From Rhabdophis nuchalis (taxonomy: Eukaryota; Chordata; Lepidosauria; Squamata; Natricidae): 64,000 nt of DNA. Positions 35,357-45,260 of this stretch are shown here, piece by piece. A program made the position numbers and the translations under genes. The stretch spans positions 187,227,462 to 187,291,461 of the forward strand of contig CM077644.1 in NCBI GenBank assembly GCA_039707465.1, given 5' to 3'. The notes under the pieces are model-generated. The model had not been told where the DNA came from, ran no database searches, and saw only the letters and a program-made list of their open reading frames with translations. The first letter of the stretch is position 1. The number at the start of each line of letters is the position of its first letter.

Positions 35357-35710
35357 ATGTGGCAGTGTGGCTGAGATGTGGCTGAGCTGGTTGATCAGAA
35401 AAGTCAGTAGTTTGGCAGTATGAATCCCTAGTGCCGCATAATGGAGTGAGCTCCTGTTACTTGTCCCAGCTTCTGTCAACCTAGTAGTTTGAAAGCATCT
35501 AAAAAATGCAAGTAGAAAAATAGGAACCACCTTTGGTGGGAAGGTAATAGTGTTCTGTGTGCCTTCGGCATTTAGTCATGCCGACCACATGACCACGGAG
35601 ATGTCTTCAGACAGCGCTGGGTCTTCGACTTTGAAAGGGAGATGAGCACCACCCCCTAGAGTTGAGAACCATTAGCACATATATGTGAGTGGAACCTTTA
35701 CCTTTTTACT
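35357..35710 (+). mobile_element. tRNA-derived SINE, BovB-tailed type (Sauria-like, tentative)
   Basis: Head GTGGCTGAGCTGGTTGATCA, B-box-like GTATGAATCCC, body GGAGTGAGCTCCTGTTACTT, and tail ATGACCACGGAGATGTCTTC to GGAACCTTTACCTTTT. The TTTACC tail fits my memory of squamate SINEs with BovB-derived ends. Confidence 0.68.
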
Positions 35711-36984
35711 GTGCACAATAAAATGCCTGGTATTGTGTGTGTGGTCTCTCTGTGCATGTTCCTACACATTCTCCTACACACACGTGTGTGTGTGCCTACA
35801 CATTCTCTTGTAATTGTTTTATTTATGCAGGAGATAATCAAACACCTTAACCACTTGTGCTTGGTTTTCCCTATGATTCAAAAATGATTCTATGACCTAA
35901 AATTCTTTTTTTAGTAGAGAAGATTAGTATTATGAAGTTTTATTTGACATTTTCTTTGACCTTCTCCAAAATGAGTTCAAACAACATGAATTAAGTCAAA
36001 TCAAATGGAAGAAAATTCAAATGTAATATAAACTAATTTCAACCTGAGGTTAACAAAAAGCTATTCTTGACCTATTCTGTTGCAGAGTTTCAGCTATTTA
36101 TGCTGCTTGCTGTTGGGAAGATTGTGTTTCTGCTGCGAGTCTAAAATTATACTGTCTTTATTCTTCACAGCTTTTATGACGTTAGTGAATTTATTTTTCT
36201 CATTTTGGGAGTAGAATAAGTAGAAAACAGTGGACAGAAAAATCTAAAAAATATTGTGTATACATATACTCATTCCAACATAAACCTAAGACATATTGCA
36301 GCTCAAATCAGCTATATATCTGAAAACCTTTGAGAAACAGCTGAAATTTATTTAAAATTCCCTCAGTTGCAAGATCTTGGGAGAAGCATGGTGTGCTTGA
36401 AATACCTGTTAAATTTATAAACGTTCTGAGGAAAAATGAACTGGCAGTATAGCAATCCATTTTAGCTCAGATTACCCAAAAGCCATTGTTTTACATTGCA
36501 GGCTGCTAAATTTATATCCCTCTGATGCCTGGCTACTTGCTTTGAACTTCCAACTGAAAAATTGTATTCATACTGGTTAGCTTCCATTCTCTACTAGTGA
36601 AAAGAAATCACCTGTCCCATTTTTGAAGGTTATTGCATTCCAAAAGCCAGAGGGAAAATGTGGTAGAATATTTGTTCATTTAAGCTCCTTGACTCTCAGG
36701 AAATAGCAACCAATCCCCTCTGTCTGATTATCTGCAAATAATCCCTAACAGAAGATGGTACTCCAGGATCAGCCATTTTTTTTTAAGATTTGAGGAAAGG
36801 AGAAGCTGACAAGAAGATTCATTAGCCAAAATTGCAAACATTCTTTACTAATAAAGACAACGTTGTAAATCCTAGCTTTCCTTAAGAATTGCCTATAGGA
36901 TATTGAGTTAGGGCTAAGAACTATTGGGCAATTTCAAAAAGGAGAGGATGCCATTGTTTCCTAATGTTATAATAATTGAGGGTG
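35711..36984. other. No recognised feature
   Basis: AT-rich. CACACACGTGTGTGTG, a small alternating palindrome, lies near 35780. Confidence 0.5.
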
Positions 36985-37190
36985 AGCCATGGTGACACAG
37001 TGGTTAGAATGCAGGCTAATTTTGCCAACTGTTCGATCTTGACTGGCTCAAAGTTGACTCAGGCTTTAATCCTTCTGAGATCGACGAGGACCCAGATTAT
37101 AGGGGCCATATGCTGATTTTGTAAACCTCTTAAAGAGGGCTATAAAGTAGTATGAAGTGGTAGATAAGTCTAATGCTATATAATCAAGAT
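36985..37190 (+). mobile_element. tRNA-derived SINE
   Basis: Head GTGACACAGTGGTTAGAATG (A box) and TGTTCGATCTTGAC (B box), then GAGGACCCAGATTATAGGGG, CTGATTTTGTAAACCTCTTA and a GGTAGATAAGTCTAATGCTA end. A widespread squamate SINE pattern. Confidence 0.75.
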
Positions 37191-37251
37191 GTCTGCATGA
37201 ATCTCTAATTAATTAAAGTCGTGCTTATGTAATTTCCCTCCCTGGCCAAAA

Positions 37252-40200
37252 ATGTACCCCCTCACAACCTTACCTTACCCTATTATTTATTCGAGGCAAG
37301 ATCTCCTGCGCCTGCGAGAATCTCCCCTCTCGCAGGCATGGCCCTCTAATCTAACAAGGGCCCATCTCGAGGAAGGACTTATAGTTCCGGAGAGATGGAC
37401 AAAGCGCAAACTTAGGGGTTTTTTGTCCAAATTTTTAATTCGTCTTTTAAGGGGTCCCAGGGTGGGGGGAGGGCCTAATCAGTCAGTAGGGGATTTGGGC
37501 ATAGGGCCGACCAACAAAATTAGGAGTAAGATTAAGGATTGGTCTAACGAGGAGGGAGGGGGAGGGGGTGTTCCTGCGGAGGGATTTCCCATCCATACGG
37601 TCCTAGGGAGGGGTAGGGGCGGTGGGAGACAGAGTGTCCATCTGAAGTTGGGGGATCGTGGCCGCTGGTTACAAGTGGTCGCTTGCCCCAACCCCCTGTG
37701 CTCCCCTCGGGGACTAGGCGGTCAAGGTTTACAGAGCCGCGGCCCCAGGCTGATGCTCTGCAACGCCAGGTCTGTGGTAAATAAAGCCCCCCTCATAAAT
37801 GACCTAGTATCAGAGGGGGACCCGGACCTGGTGGGAATTACGGAAACCTGGTTGGGCCCCGAGGGGGGTTTACCTCTTGTGGAAATGTGCCCACCGGGAT
37901 ACCGAGCATTTCATCAGCCTCGGGCCCTAGGCAGGGGTGGAGGAGTGGCGATTATCATTAAGGAGAGTCTAGAGCCGAGGGGGATCACTGTACCTCAGAC
38001 TACCGGCTGTGAATTCCTCTTTGTGAAATGGGGCCTAAGGAGGCAGTTGGGCTTGTTGATTATATACCTGGCTCCCCGCTATGTAACAACAGCCCTGCCC
38101 AAGCTCCTCGAGTTGGTCGCCGGGATGGTAGTGGAGACCCCCAGACTTCTAGTCATGGGGGACTTTAATTTACCATCGGCGGGCGAGGCATCGGAGGCAG
38201 CTCGGGAGTTCATGGCTTCCATGACGGCCATGGACCTGATCCAATTAGTTCAGGCCCCCACTCACGATGGAGGACACACGCTGGATCTTATTTTCGTCTC
38301 TGGCCAGTGGAGAAGTGATCTTGGAACCGGGGACTTAGTCATCTCACCCTTGTCATGGACAGATCACTCTCTCCTTCGGCTGGACTTTCCAATCACCTCA
38401 TCTCACCGCGGGGAGGCGGAGCCAGAGACACCCAGATGGTTCCGCCCCAGGCGCCTGATGGACCCTGAAAAGTTCCAGAAGGAGCTTGGGCCAATACCTG
38501 TATCCTTGACTCGTGCCGCGGCTGAAGACCTAGTGGCAGCATGGTATAGTGCGGCCACGGGGGCCTTAGACCGCGTCGCGCCTTTGCGGCCTCTCACGCG
38601 GCGTCATCCCACCTGGGCTCCTTGGTTTTCTGAGGAGCTGAGGGAGATGAAACGCCACAAGAGACGCCTAGAGAGCAGGTGGAGATCTTCTCGATCTGAA
38701 TCTGATCGAACACTGATAAGAGCCCATTTGAGGACTTACTTAGTGGCAATGAGGGTGGCCAAACGCAAGTATTGTGCCACCCTCATCGCATCCGCAGAGA
38801 ACCACCCAGCGGCCCTGTTTGGGGTGACCCGCTCCCTCCTTCAACAGAGGCTGCGAGAGTCCTCCTTGCAGGGCCGCGCCGAGGAATTTGGAGAATATCT
38901 GCAGGATAAAATCACTCAGATTCGGAGCGAGTTGCCCTCCACAGATAGTAGTCCGGTGGAAGTATCCGATGCAGGCCTTGAGACTATTTTATGGGAAGAC
39001 TTTGACTTTGTTACTGCCAAGGACATGGACAGGTTGGCGAGGAGACTAAAGGCCACCACATGTTTATTAGACTCTTGTCCCTCCTGGCTTGTACTGGCAT
39101 CCTGGGAGGAGACACGAGGCTGGCTCCAGGCCATTGTGAACGCTTCTCTGAGTGAGGGGTCATTACCTACCATCTTGAAAGAGGCGGTGGTGAGACCCCT
39201 CCTCAAAAAGCCTTCCCTGGACTCAGCATTATTGGCTAATTATCGTCCGGTCTCCAACCTTCACTTTCTTGCGAAGGTTGTAGAGAGTGTGGTTGCACAG
39301 CCGTTTCCTCGTCACCTGGAGGAAACTGATTATCTAGACCCGCGCCAGTCCGGCTTTCGGCCCGGTCATAGCACCGAGACGGCATTGGTCGTGTTGGTAG
39401 ATGATCTCTGGAGGGCCCGGGATAGGGGTTGTTCCTCTATCCTGGTCTTGTTAGATCTCTCAGCGGCTTTTGATACCATCGACCATGGTATCCTTTTGCA
39501 CCGACTAGAGGGGTTGGGGGTGGGTGGCACCATTTTACGGTGGTTCTCCTCCTTCCTCTCTGATTGTTCGCAATACGTGTTGACGGGGGGGCAGAGGTCG
39601 ACTTCTAGGCCCCTCGCATACGGGGTACTGCAGGGGTCGGTCCTCTCGCCACTCCTATTCAACACGTATATGAAGCCACTGGGTGAGATCATCCGTGGTT
39701 TTGGGGTAGAATACCATCTGTACGCTGATGATACCCAGTTGTACATCTCTACCCCAAGCCACCCCATCGATGCCGTTGAGGTGATGTCCCGGTGTTTAGA
39801 GGCCGTACGGATCTGGATGGGCAGTAACAAATTCAAACTCAACCCGTCCAAGACCGAGTGGTTGTGGTTCCCGGCTTCCCGATTTAGCCAGTTGACACCA
39901 TCGCTGGCCATGGGGAATGAAAATTTGGCCCCCGTGGATAGAGTGCGCAATTTAGGAGTCCTCCTGGATTCCCGGTTGTCCCTTGAGGATCAGGTGGCGG
40001 CCGTGGCCAGGGGGGCATTTTATCAGGTTCGCCTGGTCCGTCAATTGCGCCCTTTACTGGACTGGGATGCCCTTCGCACAGTCACTCAAGCACTCGTGAC
40101 TTCTCGTCTGGACTACTGCAACGCTCTCTACATGGGGCTCCCCTTGAGATGCACTCGGAGGTTGCAGTTGGTCCAGAATACGGCAGCGCGGGTGATCATG

Positions 40201-40569
40201 GGAATCTCAAGACATTCCCACATAACACCACTCCTGCTTGAGCTGTACTGGCTACCTGTGACCTACCGGGTGTGTTACAAGGTTTTGATGACCATATTCA
40301 AGGTGCTCCATGGCACGGGGCCTAGCTACCTTCAAGACCGTCTTCTGCCCCATACATCCCTTCGACCGACTCGCTCCCAGGGAGAGGGTCTTCTCCGGGT
40401 GCCGTCGACTGGACAATCCCGGTTGGCGGCTCCCAGGGGAAGGGCCTTCTCTGTGGTGGGCCCTACCTTCTGGAATGGCCTACCTTCCGACCTCCGTTCC
40501 ATCACAGACCTCCGCTTGTTTCGCCGGCACCTAAAAACTTTTTATTTTCATCTGGCCGGCCTAGCATGA
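37252..40569 (+). CDS. L2-like non-LTR retrotransposon ORF (endonuclease + reverse transcriptase), intact, copy A
   Basis: An uninterrupted 1105-codon ORF encoding the replication protein of a LINE, which nicks target DNA and reverse-transcribes its own RNA at the nick. An APE-type endonuclease begins near residue 167 (NARS motif), followed by ITETWLG, GDFNLP near 303 and WTDHS near 367, so the expected Glu, Asp, Asn and His residues are present. Reverse transcriptase starts around residue 664 (YRPVSNL), with AAFDTIDH near 739, a GVLQGS block near 790 and the catalytic YADDTQLYIS near 824. The C-terminal thumb region ends in HLAGLA. The YADDTQLYIS signature and block order fit the L2 clade of the CR1/L2/Rex1 group better than CR1 proper (FADDT). 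I see no separate ORF1. The first ATG is used, but similarity to copy B begins only around residue 10, so the true start is uncertain. The usual Pro in GVPQGS is Leu here. Cellular host function is not implied. Confidence 0.93.
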   Translation: MYPLTTLPYPIIYSRQDLLRLRESPLSQAWPSNLTRAHLEEGLIVPERWTKRKLRGFLSKFLIRLLRGPRVGGGPNQSVGDLGIGPTNKIRSKIKDWSNEEGGGGGVPAEGFPIHTVLGRGRGGGRQSVHLKLGDRGRWLQVVACPNPLCSPRGLGGQGLQSRGPRLMLCNARSVVNKAPLINDLVSEGDPDLVGITETWLGPEGGLPLVEMCPPGYRAFHQPRALGRGGGVAIIIKESLEPRGITVPQTTGCEFLFVKWGLRRQLGLLIIYLAPRYVTTALPKLLELVAGMVVETPRLLVMGDFNLPSAGEASEAAREFMASMTAMDLIQLVQAPTHDGGHTLDLIFVSGQWRSDLGTGDLVISPLSWTDHSLLRLDFPITSSHRGEAEPETPRWFRPRRLMDPEKFQKELGPIPVSLTRAAAEDLVAAWYSAATGALDRVAPLRPLTRRHPTWAPWFSEELREMKRHKRRLESRWRSSRSESDRTLIRAHLRTYLVAMRVAKRKYCATLIASAENHPAALFGVTRSLLQQRLRESSLQGRAEEFGEYLQDKITQIRSELPSTDSSPVEVSDAGLETILWEDFDFVTAKDMDRLARRLKATTCLLDSCPSWLVLASWEETRGWLQAIVNASLSEGSLPTILKEAVVRPLLKKPSLDSALLANYRPVSNLHFLAKVVESVVAQPFPRHLEETDYLDPRQSGFRPGHSTETALVVLVDDLWRARDRGCSSILVLLDLSAAFDTIDHGILLHRLEGLGVGGTILRWFSSFLSDCSQYVLTGGQRSTSRPLAYGVLQGSVLSPLLFNTYMKPLGEIIRGFGVEYHLYADDTQLYISTPSHPIDAVEVMSRCLEAVRIWMGSNKFKLNPSKTEWLWFPASRFSQLTPSLAMGNENLAPVDRVRNLGVLLDSRLSLEDQVAAVARGAFYQVRLVRQLRPLLDWDALRTVTQALVTSRLDYCNALYMGLPLRCTRRLQLVQNTAARVIMGISRHSHITPLLLELYWLPVTYRVCYKVLMTIFKVLHGTGPSYLQDRLLPHTSLRPTRSQGEGLLRVPSTGQSRLAAPRGRAFSVVGPTFWNGLPSDLRSITDLRLFRRHLKTFYFHLAGLA

Positions 40570-40792
40570 TCTACTCCACACCCATTATTTTATAACAAAT
40601 CAAAACTGTAATTTGGGTTTTAAATTTAAACTTATTTTAAGTTAAGCAGGATATGGATTTAATTTCGTTATTATTTAATAATATTTTGTATTTATGTATA
40701 ATTGATTTTAAATCTCTGTTCGCCGCCCCGAGTCCCTTTATGGTGAGATGGGTGCGGGCTATAAATGTGAAAAATAAATAAATAAATGAAAC
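40570..40792 (+). mobile_element. 3' UTR and AAATA tail of LINE copy A
   Basis: About 220 bp follow the stop codon and end in a GCCGCCCCGAGTCCCTT block and an A-rich (AAATA/AAAT) tail near 40768-40790. The same block and tail close the 8.8-kb fragment, which defines the type A 3' end. No clear target-site duplication could be picked out because the 5' limit is uncertain. Confidence 0.8.
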
Positions 40793-40795
40793 AAA

Positions 40796-41328
40796 ATAAT
40801 TGCAATTGCAGTCTAGAATCTCTGAAGGGCACAACTGTACATGCACATAGATAGCTCTAATTAGGGTACTGTAAACATGTTGGAGTTGTTACTCTGAAAA
40901 ATTGTTACAGGGAGCTGGCTGAATTTGAAAGTATGAAGTGTTTAGTTTATTATGCTCAATCCTTTGTGTATTTGTGTGTGTGTGTGTGTGTGTGTCTAAA
41001 CTGGAATACCATAATATGTCTTATAAATATTTGTATTTTATGAGCATTACCATAAATATTACATTTCACTCTCTATCCATAAGAAATCAAGACCAGAAAT
41101 AACTGCAATCCTAACTGTCTCACTCCCCTGAGAATTGGTATAACAGCATATTATAGGAGAAAGTAATTCCTTAAAAAATAGCCAGTGAAAACTTGTCGAA
41201 TTCCTGCAGTATTTCTTCAGAGGCAAATTTCTAATGGCTTGAAGTTTTTTCAGCCGTGGACCCCATTCATGTTACTGGAATAATACCTTTGGTATATATA
41301 TGTTTTCGTAGATTTTCACGGGTGTAGG
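40796..41328. other. Spacer between the two LINEs
   Basis: Contains only the TG microsatellite. No coding. Confidence 0.55.
40969..40995. repeat. (TG)n microsatellite
   Basis: About 12 TG units between the two LINEs. Confidence 0.93.
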
Positions 41329-41562
41329 TATGCTGGCATAGCTGGCTTCGGGGATTTTCCCGTGTATAAGGCATAGAAAAGTTGTTGCAACGTTTCGACA
41401 AGATCTCACTTGTCATCATCAGGCAGGCTTGTGTCTGTGAGTGTGACTGTCACACTCACAGACACAAGCCTGCCTGATGATGACAAGTGAGATCTTGTCG
41501 AAAAGTTGCAACAACTTTTCTATGCCTTATACACGGGAAAATCCCCGAAGCCAGCTATGCCA

Positions 41563-41567
<5 letters not shown>
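41329..41567. repeat. Near-perfect 118-bp inverted repeat with 3-bp spacer
   Basis: The left arm 41329-41446 and right arm 41450-41567 are reverse complements except for one base (ACGTTT versus ACTTTT in register), separated by CTG. The unit ends in TATGCTGGCATAGCTGGC. The left arm continues into TTTTCACGGGTGTAGG, which is absent on the right, where a TA microsatellite begins. The arm type (CGTTTCGACAAG, GATGATGACAAG) resembles dispersed repeats that I cannot assign with certainty, possibly Penelope-like ends. Confidence 0.95.

Positions 41568-41601
<34 letters not shown>
41566..41601. repeat. (AT)n microsatellite
   Basis: About 36 bp of AT alternation beginning at the end of the right palindrome arm. 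Confidence 0.93.
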
Positions 41602-41602
<1 letters not shown>

Positions 41603-41700
41603 TTTTTAAAATCCTTGACCCATGCTTTTATGTATTTAACTGCTCTACATTGTATCTATATATAATTATTTATTTATTTATTTAATTATTTATCTATATT

Positions 41701-44700
41701 ATGTATTCCAAGCTAGACCTGTTACGACTGCGAGAGTCCCCGCTCTCGCAGGTTTGGCCCTCCGCTCTAACGAGGGCCCACCTTGATGAAGGATTTATTA
41801 ATCTGGAGAGGTGGAAGAAGCGTGGTCTTAGGGGTTTTTTAATTTTTAAATTAATGTCTATTTTAGGGGGTACCAGGGAGGGGGGAGGGGATAGACAGGT
41901 AGAGGCAGGTGAGGGAAGAGAGGGCCAGGCCAGCGGGCGACGGAGGGTAGCGGAAGGTTCGGTTAGGAGGGGGGAGACTCAAGTCGTTCCGACAGAGGGC
42001 ATTCCCATCCAAAAGGTCGTGGGGAGAGGCAGATCCGAGGGGAGACAAATGTTATTCTCCCGGTTGGGGGCGCGAAGCCGTTGGCTTCAAACGGTCAAGT
42101 GCCTCAACCCCCGCAGGCTAGGTGGCCAGGGAGTACAGAGCCAGGGCCTGCGGCTGATGTTCTGCAACGCCAGGTCCGTTGCCAACAAAGCCCCCCTCGT
42201 TCATGACCTTGTGTCAGAGGGGGAGCCGGACCTGGTGGGAATTGCGGAGACCTGGTTGGGCCACGAGGGTGGACTCCCCCTCGTTGAAATGTGCCCACCA
42301 GGTTACCGTGCGTTTCATCAGCCCCGGGCCCTAGGTAGGGGCGGTGGGGTAGCGGTCATTGTAAAGGAAGGTCTTGAACAGAGAGAGACCATTGTGCCAC
42401 AGACTACCGGTTGTGAGTCCCTCTGTGTGAAGTGGGGCCTAGGGAGGCAGTTGGGCTTGCTGGTTGTATACCTGGCTCCCCGCTATGTAGCAGCAGCCCT
42501 GCCCGAGCTCCTCGAGGTGATCGCTACGGTGGCAGTTGAGACCCCCAGACTTTTAGTCATGGGGGACTTTAATCTGCCATCGGTGGGCGAATCATCCGAG
42601 GTGGCTCGGGAGTTCATGGCTTCCATGACGGCCATGGACCTGACCCAACTAATTCAAGGCCCCACTCACGAGGGTGGACATACACCGGATCTCATCTTTG
42701 TCTCAGGCCAATGGAAGAGTGATCTGGGTATAGGGGATATAGTCATCACACCCTTGTCATGGACAGACCACTCACTTCTCCGGCTCGACTTTCCGACCGC
42801 TGCTCCCCTCCGCGGGGAGGCGGAACCTGAGTCACCAATCTGGTTCCGCCCCAGGCGCCTGATGGACCCGGATGGGTTCCAAACGGCGCTTGGGCCAGTT
42901 CCTGTACCCCTCACCCGCGCCGCGATGGAGGACCTCGTGGCCGCATGGAATATTGCGACCACGGGAGCCTTGGATCGGGTCGCGCCCTTGCGGCCTCTCT
43001 TGCGGCGGCGAAACACCCTGGCTCCTTGGTTCACCGAGGAGCTGCGGGTGATGAAACGCCGCAAGAGATGCCTAGAGGGAAGATGGAGGTCTACCCATTC
43101 TGAATCTGACCGGACACAGGTAAGAGCCCATTTACGGACTTACATTGTGGCGCTGAGAGCAGCCAAACGCCATCATTGTGCTACTCTCATAGCATCCGCA
43201 GAAAACCGCCCTGCCGCTCTGTTTAGGGTGACCCGCTCCCTCCTTCAACAGAGGGTGCGGGAAGCCCCATTACAGGGTAGAGCAGAGGAATTTGTGATTT
43301 TTCTGCAGGAGAAAATCGCTCAGATACAGAACGAGCTAGCCCCCATTCATGGCCCAGTGGGATGCCACGAGACAGATCTTGTTTGGGAGGAGTTTGACTC
43401 CGTTGCTTCCGAGGATATGGACAGGTTACGTGGGCGACTGCGAGCCACCACATGTTTATTGGACCCGTGTCCCTCCTGGCTTGTACTGGCATCCTGGGAG
43501 GTGACACGAGGCTGGCTCCAAGAGGTTGTCAACGCATCCTTAAGTGAGGGTTCCTTGCCTGCTTCCCTAAAAGAAGCGATGGTGAGGCCCCTCCTTAAGA
43601 AGCCCTCTTTGGATCCAGCTGTTTTGAACAACTACCGTCCAGTCTCCAACCTTCCCTTTTTGGCGAAGGTTGTTGAGAGTGTGGTGGCACAACAGTTTCC
43701 CCGTCACCTGGAGGAAGTTGATTATCTAGATCCGCGCCAGTCCGGCTTTCGGCCCGGGCATAGCACCGAGACGGCATTGGTCGCGTTGGTTGATGATCTC
43801 TAGAGGGCCAGAGATGGGGGATGTTCCTCCATCCTGGTCCTATTAGACCTCTCGGCGGCTTTCGATACCATCGACCATGGTATCCTATTGCATCGGCTGG
43901 GGGGGTTGGGGGTGGGAGGCACCGTTCTACGGTGGTTCTCCTCCTACCTCTCTGGCCGATCGCAATTTGTGTTGGCAGGGGGGCAGAGGTCGACCGCGCG
44001 ACCCCTCGTATGTGGGGTGCCTCAGGGGTCGGTCCTCTCGCCCCTCCTGTTCAACACATACATGAAGCCGCTGGGTGAGATCATCCGTGGTTTTGGGGTA
44101 GAGTACCACCTGTACGCTGATGACACCCAGCTGTACATATCTACCCCAAACCACCCCAACGATGCCGTAGCGGTGATGTGCCAGTGCCTGGAAGCCGTGC
44201 GGATCTGGATGGGAAGTAACGGACTCAGGCTCAACCCGACCAAGACCGAGTGGCTGTGGTTTCCGGCCGCCCGATTCAACCAGCTCACTCCATCGCTGGC
44301 CATAGGGGGCGAACATCTTGCCCCTGTGGATGGGGCACGCAATTTGGGTGTCCTCCTGGATGCCCGGCTGTCCATGGAAGATCAAGTGACGGCCGTGGCC
44401 AGGAGGGCGTTTTACCAGGTTTGCCTGGTTCGCCAATTGCGCCCCCTATTGGATCGGGACGCCCTTCGCACAGTCACTCATGCGCTCGTGACATCCCGAC
44501 TGGACTATTGCAACTCTCTCTACATGGGGCTTCCCTTGAGGTGCACCCGGAGACTTCAGCTAGTCCAGAATGCAGCCGCGCGAGCAATTATGGGGACCGC
44601 AAGGTCTACCCATGTAACACCGCTCTTGCGCGAGCTGCACTGGCTACCTGTCGTCTTCCGGGTGCGCTTCAAGGTGTTAATTATCATCTTTAAAGCGCTC

Positions 44701-44961
44701 CATGGCTCGGGACCCAGCTATCTGCGGGATCGGATCCTGCCTCATACATCCTCACGGCCGATTCGCTCCCACAGAGAGGGACTTCTCCGGGTGCCGTCCA
44801 CTAGACTGTGTCAGCGGGCGACACCCAGGGGAAGGGCTCTCTCTGTGGCGGGCCCGGCCCTCTGGAACGACCTTCCCCCCGATATTAGGACGACCACGGA
44901 CCTCCGCTCCTTCCGTCTTAAATTAAAAACTTACTTTTTCCGTCTGGCCGGCTTGGGATAG
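41701..44961 (+). pseudogene. L2-like LINE ORF, copy B, interrupted by one in-frame stop
   Basis: The same gene type as copy A (endonuclease plus reverse transcriptase), 1087 codons end to end in a single frame. The endonuclease has NARS near residue 153, IAETWLG, GDFNLP near 287 and WTDHS. RT blocks include YRPVSNL, AAFDTIDH, an intact GVPQGS and YADDTQLYIS near 805. The C-terminus ends RLAGLG, unlike HLAGLA in copy A. Codon 701 (43801-43803) is TAG where copy A has TGG (Trp), between the RPGHSTETAL block and AAFDTIDH. Reading resumes in the same frame with no frameshift, so one substitution inactivates it. The start lies against an ATTT/TA-rich tract, suggesting 5' truncation on insertion. 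Full-length RT cannot be made without readthrough. Confidence 0.92.
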
Positions 44962-45185
44962 TCCCCCTGTCTAGGGTTTTTATTGGGTAAATTTTAGTTT
45001 AGTTAGTTAAATGGGATTTTAGCACAGGCTGTGTTTAATTTGCTTTTAAATTGTTTGTATATTTTATTGATGTTTGTATGTTTTTTTACTGTTTTTATTC
45101 TACCTGTGCACCGCCCCGAGTCCCCATGGGGAGAGGACGCGGTTTATAAGTATTAAATGATTTGATTTGATTTGATTTGATTTGA
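44962..45185 (+). mobile_element. 3' UTR and TGATT-repeat tail of LINE copy B
   Basis: About 190 bp after the stop contain a GTGCACCGCCCCGAGTCCCC block and TTATAAGTATTAAATG, ending in a (TGATT)n tail at about 45147-45190. This block in reverse complement (GACTCGGAGCGGTGCACAGG) marks the type B fragments at 6.0, 12.8 and 57.5 kb. Confidence 0.8.
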
Positions 45186-45187
45186 TT

Positions 45188-45189
<2 letters not shown>

Positions 45190-45257
<68 letters not shown>
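45190..45257. repeat. (TA)n microsatellite
   Basis: About 68 bp of alternating TA directly following the LINE copy B tail, probably expanded from it. Confidence 0.95.
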
Positions 45258-45260
<3 letters not shown>

